A stretch of DNA of 33,083 nucleotides from Tissierella sp. P1 (GCF_002266425.1 NZ_NPMN01000039.1:1-33083), one strand, 5' to 3'. Positions 8,283-16,714 are shown, counted from the first letter of the stretch. Program-made: numbers and translations. Notes: generated by a model not told the origin, from the letters alone.

Positions 8283-9032
8283 ATGATTATATTAAAAACA
8301 GAGCAAGAAATACAGAATATGAAAAAATCAGGAGAGTTATTAGCAAGACTGCATAAAGAAATAGGAAAGATGATTAAACCAGGTATATCGACTATGGAGA
8401 TAGATAAATTCGTGGAAGATTATTTAAAGGAACATAATGCTTATCCAGAACAAAAAGGATATCATGGCTATCCTTATGCAACTTGTGCTTCAATAAATGA
8501 TGAAATCTGTCATGGATATCCAAGACCAGAACCTTTAAAAGAAGGTGATATAGTGACTATAGATATGGTAGTCAATATAGATGGATGGCTAGCTGATTCT
8601 GCCTGGAGCTATGCTGTTGGGAATGTATCAGATGAAGCTAAGCAACTATTAGATGTAACTAAAGAAGCCTTATATAAGGGAATAGAACAGGCGGTTGTAG
8701 GTAATAGATTAGGAGACATTGGTTATGCTATACAATCTTTTGTAGAATCTTATGGGTATTCGGTTGTCAGAGATTTCGTAGGTCATGGTATAGGTAAAAA
8801 AATGCATGAAGATCCTCAAGTTCCTCATTATGGAATACCAGGTAGGGGACAAAGACTTGTTGAAGGAATGGTTATAACTATAGAGCCAATGATAAATGTA
8901 GGGACATATCGTATGAAAATGGATGATAATGAATGGACTGCTAGAACAGTTGATGGAAAGTTATCAGCACAATATGAGCATACAATAGCCATTACAAAAG
9001 AGGGACCAATGATTTTAACAGAGCAAGACTGA
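8283..9032 (+). CDS. map: Methionine aminopeptidase, type I
   Basis: A 249-residue cytosolic metalloprotease that removes the initiator methionine from new proteins. All five metal ligands of the pita-bread fold are present: Asp94 (TIDMVV), Asp105 (WLADSAW), His168 (GHGIG), Glu201 (ITIEPM) and Glu232 (QYEHT). The substrate-contact His77 lies in ICHGYP. Length and layout match type Ia enzymes without an N-terminal zinc-binding extension. The start ATG follows GAAGGAAGG. Because it stands next to a TPR gene and not in the ribosomal-protein operon (secY-adk-map-infA), it may be a second copy in the genome. Confidence 0.93.
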   Translation: MIILKTEQEIQNMKKSGELLARLHKEIGKMIKPGISTMEIDKFVEDYLKEHNAYPEQKGYHGYPYATCASINDEICHGYPRPEPLKEGDIVTIDMVVNIDGWLADSAWSYAVGNVSDEAKQLLDVTKEALYKGIEQAVVGNRLGDIGYAIQSFVESYGYSVVRDFVGHGIGKKMHEDPQVPHYGIPGRGQRLVEGMVITIEPMINVGTYRMKMDDNEWTARTVDGKLSAQYEHTIAITKEGPMILTEQD

Positions 9033-9037
9033 AAAAG

Positions 9038-9196
9038 ATAATTAACAGATGACAATTAACAAAGAACAATTTTATCAATTAGCAATTGTCAAAAAATAAT
9101 TAGAAGATTAAAGATTAAAAGATCAATATCATTTTAAGAATTTAATTTATTCCAATTTTTTTATTGTTAATTGTTAATCGTTAATTGTTAGTTGAT
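9038..9196. repeat. Imperfect inverted repeat rich in AATTAACAA units
   Basis: The left arm (9039-9063) has two AATTAACA units, and the right arm (9164-9194) has three TGTTAATT-like units in inverse orientation, about 100 bases apart. About 20 of 25 positions pair. The layout is that of a small non-coding repeat such as a MITE or REP-like element. It fills the gap between map and the hemolysin III gene and runs up to that gene's ribosome binding site. Confidence 0.5.
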
Positions 9197-9218
9197 TATA
9201 GAAAGGATAGGTGAAACG

Positions 9219-9887
9219 ATGAAAAAAGAAAATCCAGTTCAATTATTGAGTAAGAAATATACAGTTAAAGAAGAAATTGCAAATGGAATTACTCATGGAT
9301 TAGGAGTATTATTTGGTATTGCATCTTTAATTGTATTACTAGTAATTTCTATAAGGAAGGGAGATAATATATCAATTGTTGCATTTAGCATATATGGTGC
9401 ATGTTTGACTTTGATGTATTTATCATCAACATTATATCATAGTATACCTAACGAAAAAGCAAAGAAAATACTTCGTGTATTTGACCACTCCTCTATATTT
9501 TTATTTATAGCTGGAACCTACACTCCTATTGCACTTCTTACTATGAAAGGAGCTTTAAGGATTGGTATACTAGTTGCTGTATGGTCTATAGCAGTATTTG
9601 GTGTTGCATTTAAAATTTTTACCTTTGGAAAATTTGATAGATTTAAGGCATTGTCATTGAGTCTATATATAGGTATGGGATGGATAGCAGTATTCACTAT
9701 AAAACCAATTATTAGAATGACCTCTGTAGGATTTTTTATTTGGATATTAGGAGGAGGACTTTTATATACTTTAGGAACTATATTCTATAGTATTAAAAAG
9801 ATTCCTTATCACCATGCTATATGGCATTTATTTGTATTAGCAGCATCGGTAGTTCATTTTGTAGGGATAATACTATATTTGACTTAG
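9219..9887 (+). CDS. Hemolysin III family membrane protein
   Basis: A 222-residue seven-helix membrane protein of the hemolysin III/PAQR group. The family marks are EIANGITHGLG at the start of helix 1, LYHS after helix 2, DHSSIFLFIAGTYTP in helix 3, and HAIWHLFVLAASVVHF in the last helices. The His and Asp residues form the putative metal site of this alkaline-ceramidase-like superfamily. Haemolytic activity is known for one Bacillus cereus member only; the usual role is uncertain. The frame is open from TTG 9192, but ATG 9219 is preferred because it follows AAAGGATAGGTG and the extra nine residues come from the adjoining repeat. Confidence 0.9.
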   Translation: MKKENPVQLLSKKYTVKEEIANGITHGLGVLFGIASLIVLLVISIRKGDNISIVAFSIYGACLTLMYLSSTLYHSIPNEKAKKILRVFDHSSIFLFIAGTYTPIALLTMKGALRIGILVAVWSIAVFGVAFKIFTFGKFDRFKALSLSLYIGMGWIAVFTIKPIIRMTSVGFFIWILGGGLLYTLGTIFYSIKKIPYHHAIWHLFVLAASVVHFVGIILYLT

Positions 9888-9966
9888 AATATAATGAACA
9901 ATTAAAATAAAAGCAGGATGAGTCTTGAATACCTAAAATAAGTAATGTTTTTAAAAGGGGTTTATC

Positions 9967-10603
9967 ATGATAAAAGTTCTTATAGTAGATGATCAAAGTT
10001 TAATACGAGAAGGCCTTACGATGATGCTGAGTCTTTATGATACTATAACTTTAGTAGGTGAAGCTACTAATGGTAAAGAGGCCATAGAATTAATAGATAG
10101 AATACAAGTTGATTTAATATTAATGGATATACGAATGCCCATTATGAACGGAGTAGAGGCTACGAAAATAATTAAAGAAAAACATCATGATATAAAAGTA
10201 TTAATACTAACAACTTTCAATGAAGATGAGTATATCTTTGAAGGTTTGAAAAATGGTGCAGATGGTTATTTACTCAAAGATATATCGTCTCAGGATTTGG
10301 TGAAGGCTATAAAAACAGTATATGAAGGAAACGTACTGTTACAACCAGATGTAGCTAAGAAGATGTTAGGGGCTATGACGTATAATAATGCTGCACAAGG
10401 CAATCTAGATAAACATATATTTAAAGAGTTAACTAAAAAAGAATATGAAATAGCACTATTAATTGGAAGAGGGAAAATCTAATAAAGAAATAGCAAATAT
10501 CCTATATATAACAGAAGGAACTGTTAAAAATCATATAACAAAAATATTAGATAAGTTAGACTTGAGAGATAGAACTCAATTGGCAGTATTAATTAAAGAC
10601 TAA
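9967..10603 (+). pseudogene. NarL/FixJ-type response regulator, frameshifted
   Basis: Once one base is corrected this is a 211-residue two-component regulator. The receiver domain is intact: DDQ near the N-terminus, phospho-acceptor Asp54 in LILMDIRMP, and Lys in GYLLKD. The LuxR-type DNA-binding domain starts with FKELTKKEYEIALLIGRGK, is interrupted by a TAA at 10480-10482, and resumes in the next frame as SNKEIANILYITEGTVKNHI up to the stop at 10601-10603. The lesion is an extra A in the run at 10474-10477. As written, the product loses most of its helix-turn-helix and could not bind DNA. The obvious partner is the DesK/NarL-type kinase at 12022, two genes downstream. An error in the run would restore a normal gene. 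Confidence 0.85.
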
Positions 10604-10633
10604 AAACTGTGATTAACAATCACAGTTTTTTTT
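10603..10633 (+). terminator. Intrinsic terminator after the response regulator
   Basis: A perfect 12-bp stem AAAACTGTGATT (10603-10614) pairs with 10618-10629, closes a 3-base loop and is followed by T. It separates the regulator from the MFS-kinase operon. In the rest of the gap to 10838 I see only a small GTCATG/CATGAC hairpin at 10742-10758 and no clear promoter boxes. Confidence 0.85.
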
Positions 10634-10838
10634 AATCTATAGGAGAGCTGCCACTTATTTTTGATTTTTTAAAAATAGATAATTTCAATGGTTCAAAAAA
10701 GCTGTCTTAATAATGCTTCAATAGAAGTTTTTGTTACTTTAGTCATGAAAAAACATGACCTTTAATATTACCTTAGCTAGATTTTTTATATTGAAAATTC
10801 TTATATATTTAAGGTAAGAATATTTAGGGGGTTATGCC

Positions 10839-12011
10839 GTGAAAGAGCTAAGAAAGGTTATCTATTTCATATCTTTTCCGTTGTCCTTTATAGGATTTAT
10901 ATTTCCTATTTATGCTTCTTCTATAGGAGCAAACATTATTCAAATAGCATATCTTTATTCCATATTTTCAATAATCAGTATAATAATACGGCCAATGGTT
11001 GGAAATTTAATAGATAAGAGAGGAAGAAGAATAGGGATATTAATAGGTACTATACTTTATACAATAGTGAATATATTTTTTATATTAGCTAAGGATTTTA
11101 AGTATCTATTGATAGGGAGAATAATTCAATCTTTAGGGGCTTCATTTCTATGGATAAGTGTAGATACTTTTATCTCCGATATTAGTGATGAGACTAATAG
11201 AGGTAAAAATTTTGGTTTATTAAATCAATTTATGGCTAAAGGTGAATGGGTGGGTAGTATTATTGGGTTTACTATTCTATACAATAATTTTACTGATAAT
11301 CCATTTAAATTAATATTTACTATCTTTCTAATTACTAGTTCCATATCTGTCTACTATACAATTAAAAAAGTTCCGGAGACTATTAATCTTAAAAAGGAAT
11401 ATAAAGCAGGTAATATTAAAGATAAGAAACAATTAAAATATTTCCTGGGAATAATGGGGATTCTTTCATTTATAACTAGCTTAACTGCACCAATATATCT
11501 TATATATCTACAAGAAAATATTACAAAAGATATTGGTCTAATATCCTTCTTGTTTATTCCAGCATCTATATTGGCACTTTTTCTGCCAAATATATTCGGA
11601 AGTTTCTCTGATAAATATGGCAGAGAGAAGATAGTTATAGCTGGTATGTTCATAAATGCTATACTTCAAATATTTATACCATTTAATAAAGAATATTATA
11701 GTTTTATGATTCTTTATACATTGATTTCTATCGTTGTAATGTTTTATAGTCCAGCATTTTCTTCATTGATCATTGATTTTGTAGGAGAAAATAAAAGAGG
11801 AAGATCCTATGGTTTATATAGCTTTGCAAGTGGAATAGGGGGAGCAATAGGATATATGGCTGGTTCTTATATATATGAAAATATAGGAAATGATATTTTA
11901 TTTTACACTAAAGGAATACTTTTAGTTGTAATGACTTTATTTATTTGCTATCTTTATATTAAGAATATAAGAATGAATAGAAAAATGGAGATAACTAGAA
12001 TAGAACAATGA
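10839..12011 (+). CDS. MFS transporter
   Basis: A 390-residue major facilitator with about 12 hydrophobic helices, probably an exporter. Each half carries a motif A-like loop between helices 2 and 3: GNLIDKRGRRIG in the N-half and GSFSDKYGREKI in the C-half. This fits the drug/proton antiporter-type MFS, but the substrate is unknown. The start is GTG 10839, preceded by TAGGGGG; no in-frame ATG is better placed. The kinase gene begins 10 bases after its stop, so the two are co-transcribed. Transport may therefore be tied to the stimulus sensed by the kinase, for example an envelope-active drug. Confidence 0.87.
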   Translation: MKELRKVIYFISFPLSFIGFIFPIYASSIGANIIQIAYLYSIFSIISIIIRPMVGNLIDKRGRRIGILIGTILYTIVNIFFILAKDFKYLLIGRIIQSLGASFLWISVDTFISDISDETNRGKNFGLLNQFMAKGEWVGSIIGFTILYNNFTDNPFKLIFTIFLITSSISVYYTIKKVPETINLKKEYKAGNIKDKKQLKYFLGIMGILSFITSLTAPIYLIYLQENITKDIGLISFLFIPASILALFLPNIFGSFSDKYGREKIVIAGMFINAILQIFIPFNKEYYSFMILYTLISIVVMFYSPAFSSLIIDFVGENKRGRSYGLYSFASGIGGAIGYMAGSYIYENIGNDILFYTKGILLVVMTLFICYLYIKNIRMNRKMEITRIEQ

Positions 12012-12021
12012 GGTAGTATAG

Positions 12022-13224
12022 ATGAAGAATATTTATAAATACAATAATTATTTATATAGAGTATTGCAGACTTCCATAGGACTTGATATTATTTATCGAT
12101 GCAAAGATAATATTACTGCTTTACTAATTTCTTTTGGGCTATTTTTAGTAATAGTAATCAATGACCATCTAAGGAGAAAATACTTTTATAGAAGTGTAAA
12201 GAAGTATTATTCATCCATATTTATATCTATGGCAATAAGCCTAATGTTGGCTTTGAAAATAAGTGGATATATAGAAATATATTTATACATGATTTTATAT
12301 GAACTAATTCTATATACAGAAGGAAAAATCTCAAGGTTATTTATATCACTGGAGATCATATTTATTCTAACTCTAATTCTGCTTAGCACAATATCTGGTG
12401 AAGATATAGGTTCAATAGAATTTTGGAAAGAGAATATATTAGATGTTATTATGGTACTGATGAGTTTATTTTTCTATTCAGTAAGTTTATTTGGATATAA
12501 AGTTTTGAGAAAAGAAAAAAGAGAAGTAGAGAGGTTGAATAAAGAATTAGAATTATCCTATAACAAATTAAAAGAACAATCAGAAAGAATAGAGGAATTA
12601 ACTATAGCTAAAGAGAGAAATAGAGTGGCTGGAGAAATCCATGATAATTTAGGTCATAGCCTTATAGCTTTAAATATGAATCTAGATGTGGCAGAAAAAA
12701 TTATAGAAAAAGATATTATTAGAGCTAAAGAATTAATCGACAAATCTCAGATATTAACTAAGGAAAGTATGGAAAGTCTGAGAAAGGCTGTTTATGCTTT
12801 AAAAGATGAAAGAAATAGAACTTTGCTAGACTCCATAGAGAAAATTGTTGATAATATTGAAAATGCAGGAGAAGTTAGTGTAATATTAAATATAGATGAG
12901 AAGGTGGAGGAATTGCTGCCAGAATATAAAGATATTATATATACCTCTATAAAAGAAGCTTTAACTAATAGTATAAAACATGGTAGGGCAGATAAAATCA
13001 ATATAGATATAAAATTAGATGAAGATGAGGTAAGAGTTGGAATTAGTGATAATGGACTAGGATGTGTAAATTTGATTAAAGGTAATGGATTAATGGGGAT
13101 AGAGAATAGGGTAAAAGCTTTTGGTGGGAAAATAATTTATAATAGAGAGGAAAAACAAGGATTTAATTTAGGTTTAATCTTTAAATTAAATTATATAGAA
13201 TGTACTAATGAGGAAGGAAAATAA
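12022..13224 (+). CDS. Sensor histidine kinase, DesK/NarL type
   Basis: A 400-residue membrane kinase. The N-terminal 165 residues form about five hydrophobic helices with little extracellular loop, as in intramembrane-sensing kinases. A coiled-coil linker (residues about 168-195) leads to the HisKA_3 box AGEIHDNLGHSL, with His207 as the phosphorylated residue. The HATPase domain has EALTNSIKHG (N box), ISDNGLGC (G1) and GNGLMGIENRV (G2). It should phosphorylate a NarL/FixJ-type regulator, and the nearest is the frameshifted gene at 9967. It lies downstream of the MFS gene and is tightly linked to the YbaK gene, whose ATG is one base beyond this stop codon. Confidence 0.9.
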   Translation: MKNIYKYNNYLYRVLQTSIGLDIIYRCKDNITALLISFGLFLVIVINDHLRRKYFYRSVKKYYSSIFISMAISLMLALKISGYIEIYLYMILYELILYTEGKISRLFISLEIIFILTLILLSTISGEDIGSIEFWKENILDVIMVLMSLFFYSVSLFGYKVLRKEKREVERLNKELELSYNKLKEQSERIEELTIAKERNRVAGEIHDNLGHSLIALNMNLDVAEKIIEKDIIRAKELIDKSQILTKESMESLRKAVYALKDERNRTLLDSIEKIVDNIENAGEVSVILNIDEKVEELLPEYKDIIYTSIKEALTNSIKHGRADKINIDIKLDEDEVRVGISDNGLGCVNLIKGNGLMGIENRVKAFGGKIIYNREEKQGFNLGLIFKLNYIECTNEEGK

Positions 13225-13225
13225 A

Positions 13226-13708
13226 ATGACTAATATAAAAACAAATGCTATGCGTATTTTAGAACAGATGAAAATAGATTATAATGCTATCACCTATAGT
13301 AATAATGATGGAAAAATTGATGGTATTTCAGTTTCTGAGAAGATTGATAGAGAACTGAAATTTGTTTACAAGACATTAGTAGTCCAAGGTCATAGCAAGA
13401 ATATTTATGTGTTTCTTTTACCAGTTGCAGAGGAATTGGATTTAAAAAAGGCTGCAAAAATTGCGGGAGAAAAAAGTATTGAAATGATACCAGTTAAAGA
13501 TATATCAAAAATTACAGGATATATAAGAGGTGGATGTTCTCCAATAGGGATGAAGAAAATTTATAAGACATTTATAGATAAATCTGCTTTAGAGATAGAT
13601 AAGATTATTGTAAGTGGAGGAAAGATAGGAGTTCAAATAGAATTGGAAACATCCAAATTAATTGAAGTCTGCCATGGTGAAGTCGGAGGTTTTACTATTA
13701 TAAAATAA
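13226..13708 (+). CDS. ybaK: YbaK/EbsC-family aminoacyl-tRNA deacylase
   Basis: A 160-residue cytosolic editing domain. YbaK hydrolyses mischarged Cys-tRNA(Pro) in trans. Family traits seen are VYKTLVVQGHSKNIYVFLLPV, DLKKAAKIAGEKSIEMIP, the Gly-rich GYIRGGCSPIGMKK loop and IIVSGGKIGVQIELE. The frame is open from ATG 13208 inside the kinase gene, but ATG 13226 is chosen: it lies 8 bases after GAGGAAGG, begins MTNIKTNAMRIL as homologues do, and follows the kinase stop by one base, which points to translational coupling. A function in signalling with the kinase is not implied; it is probably a passenger of the operon. Confidence 0.9.
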   Translation: MTNIKTNAMRILEQMKIDYNAITYSNNDGKIDGISVSEKIDRELKFVYKTLVVQGHSKNIYVFLLPVAEELDLKKAAKIAGEKSIEMIPVKDISKITGYIRGGCSPIGMKKIYKTFIDKSALEIDKIIVSGGKIGVQIELETSKLIEVCHGEVGGFTIIK

Positions 13709-13716
13709 CTATTATT

Positions 13717-13735
13717 TTTGGTGCCTGGCACCAAA
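13717..13735. repeat. GGTGCC-T-GGCACC palindrome (terminator-like)
   Basis: TTTGGTGCC-T-GGCACCAAA is a perfect 9-bp inverted repeat around a single base. An imperfect extension on both sides (AAATAACTAT against ATAGTTATTT) makes about 48 bases of dyad (13702-13749). This GGTGCC/GGCACC core is a familiar dispersed element in clostridial and bacillar genomes. Here it sits 8 bases after the ybaK stop and may also end the operon. Confidence 0.6.
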
Positions 13736-13814
13736 TACTATAGTTATTTATTAGTTGGAGATCTTATCAAATAATTATTTTATTTATTTAATGCATATAT
13801 TATAGATTACATAT

Positions 13815-13825
13815 TATGGTATAAT
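13815..13825 (+). promoter_or_regulatory. Extended -10 promoter
   Basis: TATGGTATAAT contains a perfect TATAAT preceded by TG and one base, as in extended -10 promoters. It lies 45 bases before the 19-residue ORF. No good -35 box is visible. It should drive the small ORF and the methyltransferase. Confidence 0.6.
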
Positions 13826-13870
13826 GAATCTGCATTAGTATTAGTTATTTTTTCGAAAGGAGTGGACAAT

Positions 13871-13930
13871 ATGAGAAAAATAAATGTTAATTCAATCAAT
13901 CAACTAGCCATTGGAGGAATTACATTTTAA
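13871..13930 (+). CDS. 19-residue upstream ORF (leader peptide or small peptide)
   Basis: ATG 13871 follows a strong ribosome binding site (AAAGGAGTGG, 13856-13865), and the ORF encodes MRKINVNSINQLAIGGITF before a TAA. It is in the same frame as the methyltransferase that starts at 13985, with only this stop codon and 18 sense codons between them. The intervening codons would read LNPLAKFKKLFGGIL just ahead of the methyltransferase ATG. It may be a regulatory leader, a short secreted peptide or a broken N-terminus. I do not recognise a family. Confidence 0.45.
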   Translation: MRKINVNSINQLAIGGITF

Positions 13931-13984
13931 CTAAATGTACTTAACCCATTGGCAAAATTTAAAAAACTATTTGGAGGGATTTTA

Positions 13985-15003
13985 ATGTCAATGGAAAAGT
14001 CTATAGCAGAGAAAAGTATATTCAGTTGGATAGAAGAAAAATTAGCACCTATATACTGCACATCAGAAGAATTCATTTATAATGAAATGGAATCTCAGTC
14101 AGGGTATAGTTTGCCAATCATCTATAAGCCTTTTGATGTAACAAAAAATCCCATTGGGATGATAGAGGACGTATGTATGATTTTCTTTATTCAATTAAGG
14201 GAGAAGGAAAAAAATTATTAGACTTTGGACCCGGTGATGGATGGCCTTCATTAATTGTGGCACCTTATGCTAAAGAAGTAATAGGAGTAGATTCATCGGA
14301 GAAAAGAATATCAGTCTGTAAAGATAATGCTAAAAGTCTGGGAATTACAAATGCTGAATTTATATTCTATAATTCAGAAGATAGATTACCATTTGAAGAT
14401 AATACTTTTGATGGAATAATGGCAGCCTCATCTATAGAACAGACACCTAATCCAAAGAAAACCATAGGAGAATTATATAGGATATTGAAGCCTGGCAGAA
14501 GTATAAGAATTTACTATGAAGCATTAAGTAGATATAAAGATGGATTTGAAAATGATATATGGATAGAAAAGTTAAATAAAGAAAGCTGTAAACTAATTAT
14601 ATTTGACAGAAATATTAAGGAAGAATATGTAATACAATATGGATTGACTATTGCTATGTCTGTGGAAGAATTGATTAGCAAGTTGAATAACAATACTGAT
14701 TTTTCACAGATAACCATTTCTTTCTTAGAAGAGATTAAACCTAAGGTTACAAATGCTTTAGTCTTAAGAACGATTCATCCTTCTGGTAAGACATATATAA
14801 AATGGTTTAGGGAAGCAGGGTTTAGAGAAGTAATACCTACTTATTCTGGTGGGATAGCTGCTAGCAAATTATATGATTTATATAAAGAAGAATTACCTAA
14901 TTCTTTAGAACTAGTCGATGAAGCAATTAAAAAAACTGTAAAGATAGTAATAGATTTAAAAGCACCTATTGAAATGGACCCAATGATTATAGCAGTAAAA
15001 TAA
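13985..15003 (+). pseudogene. Class I SAM-dependent methyltransferase, frameshifted
   Basis: With one base restored this is a 339-residue methyltransferase. The first frame runs from ATG 13985 (ribosome binding site TGGAGGG) through SLPIIYKPFDV and ends in a meaningless tail at 14221. The second frame, picked up at 14152, reads HWDDRGRMYDFLYS and then motif I LLDFGPGDGWPS, the acidic VIGVDSS, DRLPFEDNTFDGIMAASS and EQTPNPKKTIGELYRILKPG, which fits the UbiE-like fold. The lesion is a missing C in the CCC run at 14150-14152: four Cs would give NPHWDDRG. Both halves are otherwise clean, so a sequencing error or recent mutation is likely. The C-terminal 150 residues are not a domain I can name, and the substrate is unknown. 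Confidence 0.85.
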
Positions 15004-15009
15004 GACATA

Positions 15010-15050
15010 AGCTAGACAAGGGAGATGAGATGTCTCCCTGTTTAGCTATT
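15010..15050 (+). terminator. Terminator after the methyltransferase
   Basis: The stem 15010-15025 with 15033-15047 (AGCTAGACAAGGGAGA against TCTCCCTGTTTAGCT, one bulge) has a 7-base loop and is followed by ATTTTG, a weak T-run. Confidence 0.65.
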
Positions 15051-15086
15051 TTGCTAGTTGCAATAATTTTGTAAGGAGATAATAGG

Positions 15087-15746
15087 ATGATAAAAGCAAA
15101 AGATGAATTTAAAATTTCACTACCTCAAATTCCAGCAAGGTTAGAAAACTTAGATATAACTGACAAGGATATTCAAGATGAGGACTCTTTTAATATGGCT
15201 ACTATCAGTGATTGTTATATAGAAGAGCAAAGGGCAGAGAAAGTAATATTTGAGAAAATTATATTTAGAAATGTTATATTTGAAGATATATTTTTTAAGA
15301 ACCTTGAGCTAACGGATGTTAAGTTTATTAATTGTGACTTATCTAATATAGATTTAAGTGGGGCAATTATACATAGAGTAGAGTTTATGGATTGTAAAAT
15401 GATGGGGGTAAAATTAATTGAAGGAACTATTAGAAACGTAAGATTTAATAATTGCAATTTATCCTATGCCAATTTTAGATTTTCTAATATCAAACAGGTA
15501 ATTTTTATGAATTGCTTATTAAGAAATGGAGATTTTCAAAGTGTTGAACTCTTGAAAGTTAAATTTGATGAAAGTGATATGAAACAAATACAAATGAGTG
15601 GAACAAAGTTAAAGGACATAGATTTAAGTACTTGTGATATAGAAGGAATAGGTATAAGAATAGAAGAATTATATGGAGCAATAGTCTCAAATATACAAGT
15701 AATTGATTTTGCTAAGTTACTAGGACTTGTGATTAAGGATGAATAA
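15087..15746 (+). CDS. Pentapeptide-repeat protein
   Basis: A 219-residue soluble protein. Residues about 55-185 are tandem pentapeptides of the A(D/N)LxX type in degenerate form, for example DVKFINCDLSNIDLSGAI and NVRFNNCNLSYANFRFSN, with the central Leu/Phe/Ile every five residues. This predicts a right-handed quadrilateral beta-helix. Some such proteins (Qnr, MfpA) mimic DNA and protect gyrase, but most have no known role and this one lacks features that would assign it. The start follows AAGGAGA. The WYL regulator begins 16 bases after its stop, with a ribosome binding site that immediately follows the stop codon, so the two form an operon. Confidence 0.88.
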   Translation: MIKAKDEFKISLPQIPARLENLDITDKDIQDEDSFNMATISDCYIEEQRAEKVIFEKIIFRNVIFEDIFFKNLELTDVKFINCDLSNIDLSGAIIHRVEFMDCKMMGVKLIEGTIRNVRFNNCNLSYANFRFSNIKQVIFMNCLLRNGDFQSVELLKVKFDESDMKQIQMSGTKLKDIDLSTCDIEGIGIRIEELYGAIVSNIQVIDFAKLLGLVIKDE

Positions 15747-15762
15747 AAAGGGGAAATAAGTG

Positions 15763-16695
15763 ATGAAGATAGATAGACTGCTTTCTATTATAGTTATACT
15801 ACTTAATAAAGATAATATAACTGCTAAGGAGCTGGCTAATAGGTTTGAAGTTTCTGTAAGGACTATATATAGAGATATAGAGACTATTAACTTAGCGGGG
15901 ATTCCCATAGTGTCTAGCCAAGGGAGAGATGGAGGATTTAGAATTTTAGATAACTATAGGATGAGCCATCAGTTGCTAACATTAGATGATATGACTTCAA
16001 TCATTATTGCATTAAAAAACATAGGCAATTTCTCAGAAAATGAAAATATTGACATAACAATTGATAAAATAAGCAATATTGTACCTAAAGATAAGAAGCA
16101 AGAGTTTGATTATCATTTTAATGAATTAATAATATGTGATCTGCCATGGGGATATAGAGCTAACTCGAGAGATAAAGAAAAATATAGAATCATATATGAA
16201 GCAATAAGGGAAGAAAGGCTAGTAAATATAGAATATAGAGATCCATATGGGAAGATAACAGAAAGAAAAATAGAACCTATGAGTCTTGTTTTAAAAGGAC
16301 TTAATTGGTATGTTTTTTCATATTGCAATTCAAGAAATGATTATAGATTTTTTCGGCTTTCCAGAATACATAAAATCAATATATTAGAAAAAAGATTTAA
16401 TCGTAGAGATATTTCTTATGAAGAGTTTAAAAAGCAAAATACTTATATAAATAATATGGTAGAATTAGTTTTAAGGTTTTCTCCTGAAGTGCAGCAAAGA
16501 GTTGATGAATTTTTCTATGAAGAAAATATTATAATAGATGAAAAGGGATATACAGTAGTTAGGATTTCATTTCCAGAGGATGAATGGGTTTATTCTATGA
16601 TATTAAGCTATGGTGAATATGTAGAAGTTCTTGAGCCCCATTATATTAAAGATATAATCAAGAAGAAAGCACAAAAGATTTATGAAAAGTATTAA
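15763..16695 (+). CDS. YafY-type transcriptional regulator (HTH_11 + WYL)
   Basis: A 310-residue DNA-binding regulator. Residues about 2-60 form an HTH_11 winged helix, with NITAKELANRFEVSVRTIYR as the helix-turn-helix. Residues about 135-210 form the WYL ligand-sensing domain (IEYRDPYGKITERKIEPMSL, then GLNWYVFSYC and RFFRLSRI), followed by a C-terminal WCX-like extension. WYL domains sense nucleotides or other small ligands. ATG 15763 is preferred to GTG 15760 because it lies 8 bases from AAAAGGGGA. The gene is coupled to the pentapeptide-repeat gene. A TGACA-N6-TGTCA dyad lies just after its stop and ahead of the zinc-ribbon gene, a candidate binding site. Confidence 0.9.
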   Translation: MKIDRLLSIIVILLNKDNITAKELANRFEVSVRTIYRDIETINLAGIPIVSSQGRDGGFRILDNYRMSHQLLTLDDMTSIIIALKNIGNFSENENIDITIDKISNIVPKDKKQEFDYHFNELIICDLPWGYRANSRDKEKYRIIYEAIREERLVNIEYRDPYGKITERKIEPMSLVLKGLNWYVFSYCNSRNDYRFFRLSRIHKINILEKRFNRRDISYEEFKKQNTYINNMVELVLRFSPEVQQRVDEFFYEENIIIDEKGYTVVRISFPEDEWVYSMILSYGEYVEVLEPHYIKDIIKKKAQKIYEKY

Positions 16696-16698
16696 ATA

Positions 16699-16714
16699 TG
16701 ACATACTGTTGTCA
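16699..16714. promoter_or_regulatory. Candidate operator, TGACA-N6-TGTCA
   Basis: TGACA-TACTGT-TGTCA is a perfect 5-bp dyad with a 6-base centre, 53 bases before the zinc-ribbon ATG and three bases after the regulator stop. Its right half overlaps a -35-like TTGTCA (16709-16714). The likely binder, by position, is the WYL regulator. Confidence 0.45.

Noticed and set aside
10742..10758. GTCATG/CATGAC hairpin before the MFS gene as a terminator or riboswitch
   Set aside because: Only 6 bp with a 6-A loop and no T-run; too little structure for a function call.
11354..11653. 99-codon minus-strand frame inside the MFS gene
   Set aside because: Antisense shadow of a gene whose plus-strand frame has clear transporter motifs.
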